A stretch of 64,000 nucleotides of DNA from a virus: positions 29,479-93,478 of the IMG/VR virus record IMGVR_UViG_3300046684_000205; one strand, written 5' to 3'. Below the pieces are notes generated by a model. It ran no database searches. It had not been told where the DNA came from and saw nothing but the letters and a program-made list of their open reading frames with translations. This document shows, in pieces, positions 44,114-51,713 of this stretch (its first letter is position 1; each line of letters starts with the position of its first letter). Made by a program: the position numbers and the translations under genes.

Positions 44114-44949
44114 ACTGGCCTCACGCGCAGCACGCGCGCATCCAGCTCGACGATCGAGGTCAGCACGCGCCAGGTCTGGCCCAGCATGGTCAGCTGGGAG
44201 CCGGGCTGCGGCGCGGCGCTGGCGGCGGCCACGAACACCACCCGGTCGCCTGGCTGGCTGTCGGCCTCGATCTGGGTGCGGTAGCGATAGAACTTCATCG
44301 AGTCGCCCTGCACCACCGGCAGCGTGATGCTGCTGCTCTCCAGTTTGTCCGTCACAAGGTTCAGGGTGGCGGTGGTGGTAAAGGTTGCCTGTTGCAGCGC
44401 ATCGGCCTCGAATTCGTCGGCCTCCAGCACCATCAGGCCATCGACCTCCATGTACTGGCCGCGCACGCGGAGCAGCGTCGCGCCCTGGCGGAAGAACATG
44501 CCGTGCAGGCCGGCGCCGTCAGCCGGCGGAATGTTGATGCTCCACAGTGGGTCCCAGTCGCTGAAGCTCTTCACGTTTTGCATGTCGCGGTAGAGCTCTT
44601 TCTGGGTGTAGACGAGGAGCCCGGGGCTGCCTGCGCAGGCCTCGGCTGGGGTCAGGCGGTACATGGCGTCGACGCCGCGCTTCAGGCCCCAGACGCGGCG
44701 GATTGCCTCGCCCTGGAAGCTGTCGACGTTGCTGTAGCCGACGATCCATGGGTCACCCAGCAGCATGATCGCACCGCGCGCCGGCAGGGTGGCGTCGACT
44801 TCAGTCGTGAGGGTACGCCGGCGGATCGTGGCGCCGGCGGAACTCTGGTCGTTGTGCGCCTTCGAGTGGCCGTAACAGACGAAGGCGCCGGTGTACGCAT
44901 CGTACACCGGATCGTTGTTGAAATACGACACGACGTCGGCGAATTCCAT
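44110..44949 (-). CDS. head-tail joining region protein, 279 aa
   Basis: Starts at ATG 44949 two bases after the connector. The product is beta-rich with repeated short sheets (TLTTEVDATLPARGAIMLLGDPWIVGY). Its location suggests a head-closure (stopper) protein, but it is longer than most. No family recognised. Confidence 0.5.
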   Translation of the reverse strand: MEFADVVSYFNNDPVYDAYTGAFVCYGHSKAHNDQSSAGATIRRRTLTTEVDATLPARGAIMLLGDPWIVGYSNVDSFQGEAIRRVWGLKRGVDAMYRLTPAEACAGSPGLLVYTQKELYRDMQNVKSFSDWDPLWSINIPPADGAGLHGMFFRQGATLLRVRGQYMEVDGLMVLEADEFEADALQQATFTTTATLNLVTDKLESSSITLPVVQGDSMKFYRYRTQIEADSQPGDRVVFVAAASAAPQPGSQLTMLGQTWRVLTSIVELDARVLRVRPV

Positions 44950-44951
44950 AG

Positions 44952-45437
44952 TCAGGCTCCGGTGACCGGATCGGCGGCTAGGCCGGTGGTCACGACAAAC
45001 GTGCGCGCGACCAGGTTCGGCGCCGGCGCATCCGAGTTGACCGCGGCGTAGGCCTCCTGCAGCTTGACCTTGAACATTGCCAGCACGGTCGGGACGTCCT
45101 CACGCACCTGCTTGAACGGGTCGGCGATGCGCTGCAGTTGGGCCTTCTCGTCAGCGATCAGCTGCGGCGCGAACATCGGCAGCGCGGCAAGGCACTGGCT
45201 GGCCACATGGTAGGTGGCGTAGGAGGACGTGAGTTCGAGGAAGCGCTCCTGCTCGTCCGACGGCTCACCGCTCTCGTTGATCCGGGCGAAGTCGGCCAGT
45301 AGCTGCGGATGGATATCGCGCAGCCCTTCGCGCAGGCGCACCGAGTAAATCGAGCTGCTCAGGGTGGCGTCGGTCAGCTCCTTGCTGGAGACGCCAAGCA
45401 CTGCGCGCACTTCACTGGTGGGGACGAGTTCAATCAT
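44952..45437 (-). CDS. head-tail connector (adaptor-like) protein
   Basis: ATG 45437 follows GGAGG at 5 bases. The 161-residue mostly helical protein (TSEVRAVLGVSSKELTDATL, LTSSYATYHVASQCLAALP) fits gp6-like adaptors that bind the portal. Identified by gene order and helical content. Confidence 0.6.
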   Translation of the reverse strand: MIELVPTSEVRAVLGVSSKELTDATLSSSIYSVRLREGLRDIHPQLLADFARINESGEPSDEQERFLELTSSYATYHVASQCLAALPMFAPQLIADEKAQLQRIADPFKQVREDVPTVLAMFKVKLQEAYAAVNSDAPAPNLVARTFVVTTGLAADPVTGA

Positions 45438-45488
45438 GGGTTCCTCCGGAATGGAGGTATTGTGGCACAGAAATTGCTTGAATAAAAG

Positions 45489-45513
45489 AAAGCCCGCACA
45501 GGGCGGGCTTTTT
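45489..45513. terminator. intrinsic terminator, bidirectional form
   Basis: AAAGCCCGC (45489-45497) pairs with GCGGGCTTT (45503-45511). T-rich sequence follows on both strands. On the coding strand it lies just after the 32-residue gene. Confidence 0.82.
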
Positions 45514-45514
45514 G

Positions 45515-45613
45515 TCAGCGGACGGTCAGCGTACCGTTCTTGAGTCGCCATTCGGCGCCGATCCGGGTGCAGACCATGCGGACGGCAAGGGTCATCAGCT
45601 TGAGCTGGGTCAT
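45515..45613 (-). CDS. 32-residue basic peptide
   Basis: ATG 45613 overlaps the preceding gene's stop (ATGA), and the frame ends at 45515, two bases before the terminator. The peptide is basic and helical (MTQLKLMTLAVRMVCTRIG). The exact fit between stop and terminator suggests a real gene. Confidence 0.5.
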   Translation of the reverse strand: MTQLKLMTLAVRMVCTRIGAEWRLKNGTLTVR

Positions 45614-45903
45614 GCCGGCACCGTGCGGTCGACAACGCTGGCGTAGCAGTTGATGGCGGCGCTGGTGAAGGTCTCATGACCATCGACAACACCGCTCCAG
45701 CACAGATAGCCGTTGCAGTTGATCTGGACGTCCTTGTTGGCGTCTTCGGCCAGCAGGCTGGTAACGGCGTCGATGTTGGCGAGGATGGCTTCCTTGTCCT
45801 TGGCGTGCACCGGCTGGTAGCCAAGGATCTTGTCGATCTCGGCTTCGGCTGCGGCGCGCGCCAGCGCAGCCGTGGCGCCCTTGGCGCTAAACGAGTAGCT
45901 CAT
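45610..45903 (-). CDS. hypothetical protein, 97 aa
   Basis: ATG 45903 (AAGGA 9 bases upstream) rather than TTG 45909. The first half is helical and Ala-rich; the second is beta-like (QINCNGYLCWSG). The pattern of a phage-specific protein with a C-terminal beta unit is common near major capsid genes. Function unknown. Confidence 0.6.
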   Translation of the reverse strand: MSYSFSAKGATAALARAAAEAEIDKILGYQPVHAKDKEAILANIDAVTSLLAEDANKDVQINCNGYLCWSGVVDGHETFTSAAINCYASVVDRTVPA

Positions 45904-45905
45904 GG

Positions 45906-46247
45906 TCAAGCATCCTTGGCAGGAGCAGCGGCCGGCGCGACAGCCTGGGCGATCGCTTCCTCGACCGGCAGCTTGCCGTTGGCCAGGCGCTGGGCGTGCT
46001 CGGCGAAGCGCTCGCGCTCTTGGCGCGCCAGCTCGTCGGCGGCATTCAGATCAGCGATCTTTTGCAGGTCTTTCTCGTTCGGGCTGTCGTCCGGGTTGGC
46101 GCAGCGCTTGATGCTCGGCTGGTTCAGGACCCAGCTGGTCAGCTCGGCGCGTACGGGCGTACCCGGCTCGAAGCGGGTGCCGGAAATCGGATCGGGCAGG
46201 GGGAAGGTACCTTCGTTGACCAGCCAGACGCGTTGGGTTTCAGCCAT
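45906..46247 (-). CDS. hypothetical virion-region protein, 113 aa
   Basis: AAGGAG precedes ATG 46247. It begins with a beta segment (RVWLVNEGTFPLPDP, FEPGTP) and ends with a charged, Ala-rich helix. It lies between capsid and connector genes; a head-completion role is possible. Confidence 0.55.
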   Translation of the reverse strand: MAETQRVWLVNEGTFPLPDPISGTRFEPGTPVRAELTSWVLNQPSIKRCANPDDSPNEKDLQKIADLNAADELARQERERFAEHAQRLANGKLPVEEAIAQAVAPAAAPAKDA

Positions 46248-46269
46248 GATGACTCCTTGTGGGTTGTGG

Positions 46270-46298
46270 TTCGATTATTGTGGCACGGAAATTGACAA
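46270..46298 (-). promoter_or_regulatory. weak promoter-like site before the connector genes
   Basis: Minus strand TTGTCA (46293-46298) with 17 bases to ATCGAA. The spacer GTGCCACAATA recurs before the connector gene near 45,460. The -10 is poor, so this is tentative. Confidence 0.35.
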
Positions 46299-46323
46299 GC
46301 AGCAAGGTGTTTGCTGTTAAAGA

Positions 46324-46347
46324 AAAACAGCCCCGAAGGGCTGTTTT
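46324..46347. terminator. intrinsic terminator of the capsid gene
   Basis: AAACAGCCC-CGAA-GGGCTGTTT forms a near-perfect hairpin. On the minus strand it is followed by a T-rich tract, 17 bases after the major capsid stop. Confidence 0.85.
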
Positions 46348-46363
46348 CTTTCGAGGCTGTCGC

Positions 46364-47590
46364 TTACGCGATGACCAATCTCGTGAACGGAGTCAACTCG
46401 GCATCTCCGAAAGTGCGATATACCTCCTGGCTCCAATGCATGACCATCATGGAGCTGCGACGCAGGATGAATTCTTCGGTCGCCTGGTACTCGGCTTCGG
46501 TGTTCGAGACCGAGGTGATCGCCTTGCGGGCATCCAGACCCCAGACTTCGCCGGCCGGCACCGGGCCGCCCTGGGCTGCCGAGTCGACGATGAAGAAGGT
46601 CACGTCCTGGAAGTCCAGGTTGGTGACGCGTGCCTGCGCTTCGATGATCGGCAGACGCGAATCGTAAGCCGACAGGCCCGGACGGCCGGCGCGGTTTTCG
46701 ATCTTCAGGTAGGTGTCGATATCGCAGATCGCGTGCGTGATCTTGCGCGACTTGCGCTTGTCGGTCAGCCACTTCACCCAGGCCTTGTGGGTCATCACGC
46801 CGCCGGTGGCATTGGCGTCGTACGAGGTCGAGTTCACGGTCGGCACGGTGCCGATCACCATGTCGTTGTCGCCGACGTACAGGCTCGAGATGTAGTTGTA
46901 GACGCGCTGGTCTTTCTCGATTTCCTGGTAGCGCTTGACGGTCATGGCCAGCAGATCCAGGGTCTGGGTCTTCATGGCCTGCGCCGACATCTCGATACCG
47001 ATACCGTAGGTCGGCAGACGACGCACCTTGTCGCTGGTGGTGATCTGCAGGATGGTCGGCACCATGGCCAGCTGCGAGACGCGCTGGGCCTTGGCCTTGG
47101 TCGGACCCTGCTCGCCCGGGATCGTGTAGTTGATCAGCGGCTGCTCGAAGGTGTCGCCACCGATCGAGGTGTGCTGGGCTACCATGCTCTCGAACACCTG
47201 GGTGTCGGTGGTGCGGTCGACGTCGACAGCAGCTTCGATCGCAGCGATCAGCGCGGCCGGGAACAGGTTGCGCGACTGCGAACCGTAGGGGTTACCCTTC
47301 TGCTGCACGTTGGTCGAGCTGGCAGCTTCGAAGCTGGACTTGCCCTCCAGGATGTCGGCGACGATCGGCGAACGCAGGCCGAAGGGGTTCTTGCCCGACG
47401 GCATGGTGATCAGACCTTCGGATGCGCACAGCTGCGCGAAGGGCGAGCCCTGCGAGACGTCGCAGTCAGCCTGGAACTTGGCGTTCAGGTACTGCGGAAC
47501 CGACTTCTGCGCCGCCTTCGCGGCAGCATACACGGCCGCATCGATCTGGACGTGTTCGGCGTTGCCGTCTTTATTGATGAAAAATGCCAT
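46364..47590 (-). CDS. major capsid protein
   Basis: The 408-residue protein has the traits of an HK97-fold capsid subunit: a helical N-arm (about 1-80), then SFEAASSTNVQQKGNPYG, beta-rich P-domain strands, and SDKVRRLPTYGIGIEMS with a long spine helix (TLDLLAMTVKRYQEIEKDQ). It follows protease, scaffold and decoration-like genes, and a terminator comes directly after it. No cysteine cross-link motif is visible. Confidence 0.85.
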   Translation of the reverse strand: MAFFINKDGNAEHVQIDAAVYAAAKAAQKSVPQYLNAKFQADCDVSQGSPFAQLCASEGLITMPSGKNPFGLRSPIVADILEGKSSFEAASSTNVQQKGNPYGSQSRNLFPAALIAAIEAAVDVDRTTDTQVFESMVAQHTSIGGDTFEQPLINYTIPGEQGPTKAKAQRVSQLAMVPTILQITTSDKVRRLPTYGIGIEMSAQAMKTQTLDLLAMTVKRYQEIEKDQRVYNYISSLYVGDNDMVIGTVPTVNSTSYDANATGGVMTHKAWVKWLTDKRKSRKITHAICDIDTYLKIENRAGRPGLSAYDSRLPIIEAQARVTNLDFQDVTFFIVDSAAQGGPVPAGEVWGLDARKAITSVSNTEAEYQATEEFILRRSSMMVMHWSQEVYRTFGDAELTPFTRLVIA

Positions 47591-47595
47591 TTTAA

Positions 47596-48144
47596 TTAGC
47601 TCCCGACGCGGGTGATGACGATGGTGGTGCCGGGAGCCCCGGTACCGGCTTGGCCGAGCGATACGACGCGCCAGGCATGTGCAGACAGCTTCATCTGGGC
47701 AGCAGCGCCGGCAAGATCTGCCGGGGTGGCGCCCAGTTGCTGGGTGGCTTTCAGGACCTTCGGGTAGGCGGTGGTCATCGCCACGCCCTTGGCGTCCTGA
47801 GTGCCGGCCACGACGTAGTCGCCGACGGCCAGGTTGCCAGTGCCTTCGGTCGCCTGCAGGCCGTTGGCGGTCGCGTAGATTTCCTTGTTTTCCTTGATGC
47901 CGCCGATGGTCCAGCCGTCGGAAGTCGCAGCTTCGACCGAGACGATCTGGCCTTCGATGACGTCGCCGGACGCGCAGAGGTCATACTGCGACTCGCCGAC
48001 CAGCTTGACGAATTTGCTCTCTTCCAGGAAGGTCATGGAGCCGCCGGTGCCCGGGACGCCGCCGACCGTGCGCGATGCGCCCAGACGGACGACCATGACG
48101 TCGGGAGTCGGCCCCGTCGGAGTGATGTAGTGTGCTTTGGACAT
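47596..48144 (-). CDS. head decoration-like protein, 182 aa
   Basis: Lies between scaffold and capsid genes. Beta-rich, Gly/Thr/Val-rich, with the GDVIEGQIVSVEAATSDGW and NLAVGDYVVAG type loops seen in small capsid-decorating proteins. Position and composition support the call; no search was possible. Confidence 0.6.
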   Translation of the reverse strand: MSKAHYITPTGPTPDVMVVRLGASRTVGGVPGTGGSMTFLEESKFVKLVGESQYDLCASGDVIEGQIVSVEAATSDGWTIGGIKENKEIYATANGLQATEGTGNLAVGDYVVAGTQDAKGVAMTTAYPKVLKATQQLGATPADLAGAAAQMKLSAHAWRVVSLGQAGTGAPGTTIVITRVGS

Positions 48145-48155
48145 GGTGCGCCCCT

Positions 48156-48752
48156 TTATTTAACGAGAGAGTTTTCCACTGCCGCGGCAAACATCGGACT
48201 GACGGTGGCCTTGGTGTTGGGTTTTTCTTCCGGCGACGCCGCGGCTGCGACACCGCCGACACGGAATTGGGTTTTGTACACGCCGTCGATGCGTTTGAAC
48301 TCGGCAGCGATGTTCTCGGCGGTGTACGCCGCAGCGATGTCGGCCGAGCCGCCCAGCGCCACCAGCTTTTCGCCGATCGCGGTACGCAGCACTTCGACCA
48401 GCCCGTCGGTGGCCGCAGCCTTGGTCTTGTAGCCTTCGGCCTCGACCTTGGTGGCCAGCAGCGCGGTGTTCGCTTCGGTCAGCTGGGTCTGCAGGTGCGC
48501 GACCAGTTCGGACGGCTGCGCGACAGCAGCTTTTGCCGCTGCGTCGGCTGCAGCCTTCGTCGCAGCTTCTGCGTCGGCTGCAGCTTTGGTGTCGGCTGCA
48601 GCTTTGACGTCGGCTGCAGCTTTGGCGTCGGCCTCGGCTGCGAGCTTCTGCTCTTCGGTCAGGTTTGCTTCAGGAGCCGTCGCCAGCGCAGCGATTGCCT
48701 CCGGAGTAGCGCCCGCTTTCAGGGCGGCAATTTGTGCGGCGTTAAGTTTCAT
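48156..48752 (-). CDS. scaffolding protein
   Basis: ATG 48752 with AAGGA upstream. The 198-residue chain is highly helical with an Ala/Lys/Asp-rich run of 7-residue repeats (about 38-75, AAAD-K pattern) that can form a coiled coil, and a compact C-terminal part for capsid contact. Its position between protease and capsid genes and own promoter fit a core scaffold. Confidence 0.65.
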   Translation of the reverse strand: MKLNAAQIAALKAGATPEAIAALATAPEANLTEEQKLAAEADAKAAADVKAAADTKAAADAEAATKAAADAAAKAAVAQPSELVAHLQTQLTEANTALLATKVEAEGYKTKAAATDGLVEVLRTAIGEKLVALGGSADIAAAYTAENIAAEFKRIDGVYKTQFRVGGVAAAASPEEKPNTKATVSPMFAAAVENSLVK

Positions 48753-48778
48753 TTCGGCATTCCTTTTGAATGATGGCA

Positions 48779-48807
48779 ATTATTGGGCACGGATTTTGCT
48801 TTGTCAA
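48779..48807 (-). promoter_or_regulatory. promoter of the scaffold-capsid transcript
   Basis: Minus strand TTGACA (48802-48807), 17-base spacer, AATAAT (48779-48784). The TGA stop of the S49 protease gene is inside the -35. This is one of the closest matches to consensus in the late region. Confidence 0.78.
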
Positions 48808-49604
48808 CGATTTTTCGCTGCGGCAACAGCCTGGTCGAAAGTCTGCACCTTCTTGACGAGGCCGGCGGTCACGGCACGCTGGCCAAGGAAGGTCCGACCC
48901 TTGCCCATGTGCTCGCGCACGTGGCTGGCGGACACACCCAGCATCTGGCCGACGTGTTCTTCGAACAGCGCGGCGACGTCGTTCACCTGGCTCTGCATCT
49001 CAGCCTTGGCGGCATCCGACAGCGGCTCGTAGGGGTTGCCCAGCATCTTGAATTCGCCCGAGCGCACGACAGTCTTGTCGACCCCGGCTTCGGTCAGCTG
49101 GCGGTGATAGGCGGTATGGATCTGGACGGCGCCGATCGAGCCGGTCACGCCCATCGGGCTGATCGACAGGTTGTCGGCAGCGCTCATGGCCCAGTAGGCG
49201 GCGGAAGCGCCAACGGTGCTGATGTGGCCGTCGATCGGCTTGATCGCCTTGATCTGCTCGATGTAGTCGGCAAGTGGTTGGGCGCCGCTGGCGGCGCCGC
49301 CGCCAGAGCGACCATCGAGCAGGATCCGCTTGACGTCGCCATCCATGGCGGCCTGGGACAGGGCGTCCTCGATGTCGGCGTAGCCGGTGACGCCGAAGAA
49401 CGACAGCCAGCCGGCGTGACCCTCGATCAGCGAGCCGCTGATCGGGATGATGGCCAGGCTGCCCTGCTTCTGCCAGGTCTTGGGCATCTCAGGGCTTTCG
49501 CCCCCGCGCGCCAGCAGTTCCTGCGCCATGACCTTCACACTGGCCAAGGCCTGCAGGTAGACTTCGAAGCTCTCTTCCGAGCCGGCCCAGAAAATCGGGG
49601 TCAT
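48804..49604 (-). CDS. S49 (SppA-like) head maturation protease
   Basis: The 266-residue protein has the SppA-type features: LAIIPISGSL strand, a DGRSGGG oxyanion region, GASAAYW with nucleophile Ser near 131, and GVTGSIGAVQ with a later Lys. Phage S49 proteases cut scaffold and capsid arms. It overlaps the portal stop by four bases and is followed by scaffold and capsid genes. Confidence 0.85.
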   Translation of the reverse strand: MTPIFWAGSEESFEVYLQALASVKVMAQELLARGGESPEMPKTWQKQGSLAIIPISGSLIEGHAGWLSFFGVTGYADIEDALSQAAMDGDVKRILLDGRSGGGAASGAQPLADYIEQIKAIKPIDGHISTVGASAAYWAMSAADNLSISPMGVTGSIGAVQIHTAYHRQLTEAGVDKTVVRSGEFKMLGNPYEPLSDAAKAEMQSQVNDVAALFEEHVGQMLGVSASHVREHMGKGRTFLGQRAVTAGLVKKVQTFDQAVAAAKNR

Positions 49605-51187
49605 TTTTGCGGTCCTTTCGGTTTGCTCGGGGCGTCGGACTTCTGGCCCTGCTGGCTGGCGCCCTGTTTGTTGCCCAGAGGCGACGCTTTGCTGTTCGGA
49701 TTGGTCGGGTCGGCGGACGTGCCATCACCAGGCGCCGCCGCGGCGCCGGTGGCCGGCGTGAAGAAACCGGTGCCGGACAGCGGCTTGAAGCCGTCCGGCG
49801 TCATCTCGCCCGTCAGCTCGAGCGAAGCCTCGTCGTCGGTCAGGAATCCCAAGCTCAGGAGCTCGAGGTTGCGGGCCTGCTTCATCGACTTGAAGCTCTC
49901 GAGCTCCAGGGTCGGGCGCAGGTTGATGTCGTCATAGAGGAATTCGACGGTGACGTCCATGCCGAACAGGCGCACGGCCAGCGTCATCGCCTTGGAGAAG
50001 ATCTCCTGCAGCTTGACGCGGATGATGCCGTTGGCACTCATCATGAAGACCATGGTCTCGGTCGACGCCACGTTCTGTGAGCCAGAGCCGTGACCCAGGA
50101 TCGACGGCATCACCTTGGCGCCGGTCGATACCTTTTCGTCGACGATGCCCTTGACAGTGTCGAAGCTCTCGGCACTGTTGTTGCTCTTCATGTCGACCAC
50201 GGAGACCGTGAAGAAGTCGAAGTGGATGATCGCGTCTTCCGGGTTCATCGTGTTGATGACCGACTGGATGTTCGCGAGCGTGCCGTTGATGAATTCATTC
50301 AGCAGTTTGGTGTCGTGCAGGATCTCCGGCGGGATCCGCAGGCGCAGCTTCTCTTCATCGATTTCGACGTCGTAGCGTGGGAACACGGAACGCTTACAGA
50401 TGCGGCGCATGTCGTTGGCAAAATCGGCCGCCGTCAGCACCGGCTGCACCGCGGCCTCCATCGGGCTGATCGCATAGGCGGTCAGCAGATCCTGGTCGAG
50501 CGAGGTATAGAAGAAAGTCGGGATGTCGAGGTCGATGTATTCGCCGCCGATCAGCTGCTGGGCCTTGATGCCCTGGCTGTTCTTGTCCTCGACGAACACC
50601 AGCTGGGACACGGCCACCGGCTGGAACTTGTAGGGCATGCGGTTCTTGTCCAGCACCAGTTCCAGCGCCATGGCGCCCTCGACGAGGATCTCCTTGCCCA
50701 GAGCTTCGGCCACCGAGCGCAGGCTCGAGACCTGGGAGAAGCCGGAAGCGTAGTCGGGCATGAGGTCGAACTGGCGCAGGATGCTGTTGGCCAGCGCGGT
50801 CGCCTCGCGATTGAAACTGCCGTCGATATTGCGCGCCTTGACCTTCCACTTCTCCGGAATGCCGACCCGCAGGAAGGCGTTGGAGGCAGCCGACAGGTCT
50901 GGCGTCAGGCGCGCCAGACTCCGGATAGCGCCGGGCGTGCTCGCCGCTTGGCGCGCGGCCGCGGCAATGTCGGTCGTGACGACCCGGCTATCCTGCTTGG
51001 TCAGTGGCGAGGTGACATAGCTGGTGTTCGGCACGTAGCCGGGTTGGGTCACCTGTTTGTTCGGCGTCTTCGGTGTCTCGATCAGCGGCAGCGCCGGCAG
51101 GCTGGTGGCTGGCTGGAGCGTGCCAGTGCCCTTCCCCGCCTTGGGCGTGGTCAGCTTGGCAAACAGTTGGCGGGCGGCATCGAACAT
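49601..51187 (-). CDS. portal protein
   Basis: The 528-residue protein has the length and alternation of portal subunits. It has a helical start, GFSQVSSLRSVAEALGKEILVEGAM wing region, crown helices, and a disordered, Gly/Pro/Asn-rich C-terminus (about 470-528). Position before the protease and after terminase supports it. No Shine-Dalgarno precedes the ATG; the promoter -10 ends 8 bases upstream. Confidence 0.82.
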   Translation of the reverse strand: MFDAARQLFAKLTTPKAGKGTGTLQPATSLPALPLIETPKTPNKQVTQPGYVPNTSYVTSPLTKQDSRVVTTDIAAAARQAASTPGAIRSLARLTPDLSAASNAFLRVGIPEKWKVKARNIDGSFNREATALANSILRQFDLMPDYASGFSQVSSLRSVAEALGKEILVEGAMALELVLDKNRMPYKFQPVAVSQLVFVEDKNSQGIKAQQLIGGEYIDLDIPTFFYTSLDQDLLTAYAISPMEAAVQPVLTAADFANDMRRICKRSVFPRYDVEIDEEKLRLRIPPEILHDTKLLNEFINGTLANIQSVINTMNPEDAIIHFDFFTVSVVDMKSNNSAESFDTVKGIVDEKVSTGAKVMPSILGHGSGSQNVASTETMVFMMSANGIIRVKLQEIFSKAMTLAVRLFGMDVTVEFLYDDINLRPTLELESFKSMKQARNLELLSLGFLTDDEASLELTGEMTPDGFKPLSGTGFFTPATGAAAAPGDGTSADPTNPNSKASPLGNKQGASQQGQKSDAPSKPKGPQK

Positions 51188-51194
51188 GACGCCG

Positions 51195-51223
51195 AGTATC
51201 GCACCGAACTATCCGGCTGGCAA
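51195..51223 (-). promoter_or_regulatory. promoter immediately before the portal gene
   Basis: Minus strand TTGCCA (51218-51223), 17 bases, GATACT (51195-51200), with TGC before the -10. Transcription would begin close to the ATG, implying a leaderless mRNA. Confidence 0.55.
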
Positions 51224-51243
51224 GGTTTTTGCTTGCGCTGAAG

Positions 51244-51265
51244 AAAAAGCCCGCGGTGGCGGGCT
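51244..51265 (-). terminator. intrinsic terminator before the portal gene
   Basis: Minus strand AGCCCGC-CACC-GCGGGCT followed by TTTTC. It separates the 100-residue gene from the portal gene. The remaining sequence from 51,266 to 51,354 holds only a second small hairpin (GGCTGGG/CCCAGCC) and no evident gene. Confidence 0.82.
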
Positions 51266-51354
51266 CGTCCTCGGCTGGGAACCCCCAGCCCTTACCTGCC
51301 GAGAGCGGCCCGACTGGCTGAATCTGCACCTTGCCGGTGCGCAACTTCAATGTA

Positions 51355-51657
51355 TCACAGCTGCAGGCCGGCCAGCAACTCTCGTGTGATGCTGGTAAGG
51401 TACCTGGCGTGTGCGGCGTGGCCGTTGATGGCCTGGGTCAGCTCGGCGCCCTCCGGCTCCTTGGCCGGCGCTAATCCAACCGTCGGAACAGAAAAGATGA
51501 CCGGCATCAGGCGGGTGCGCAGTTCGCTAAGCGAATTCTCCAGCGAGCTGAGTTCGTCGCGCAGCGTTGCCATGGCGACCGGGATCTGCAGCGCTGCCGG
51601 CGGGGCGGCGTTAACGCTGCCGCCGACGCGCAGATCTATCGAGGAAATATTTTGCAT
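51355..51657 (-). CDS. hypothetical protein, 100 aa
   Basis: AAGGAG precedes the ATG. It has its own promoter just upstream and a terminator downstream, so it is transcribed as a single gene. The product has two helical parts (MATLRDELSSLENSLSELR and a C-terminal helix). Unknown function; its separate expression between terminase and portal is notable. Confidence 0.65.
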   Translation of the reverse strand: MQNISSIDLRVGGSVNAAPPAALQIPVAMATLRDELSSLENSLSELRTRLMPVIFSVPTVGLAPAKEPEGAELTQAINGHAAHARYLTSITRELLAGLQL

Positions 51658-51684
51658 GGAGTTCTCCTTGTGGTGGGAACTCTA

Positions 51685-51713
51685 GTGTATGGCAAACTAT
51701 TTCCAGATGTCAA
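51685..51713 (-). promoter_or_regulatory. promoter after the terminase gene
   Basis: Minus strand TTGACA (51708-51713) and CATACA/ATACAC (51685-51691), 16-17 bases, with AGTTTGC before the -10 as in the early promoters. The TGA of the large terminase gene lies in the -35. Confidence 0.75.

Noticed and set aside
46293-46327. Plus-strand promoter-like TTGACA-N17-TGTTAA
   Set aside because: No plus-strand gene follows; it overlaps a terminator of the minus-strand capsid gene.
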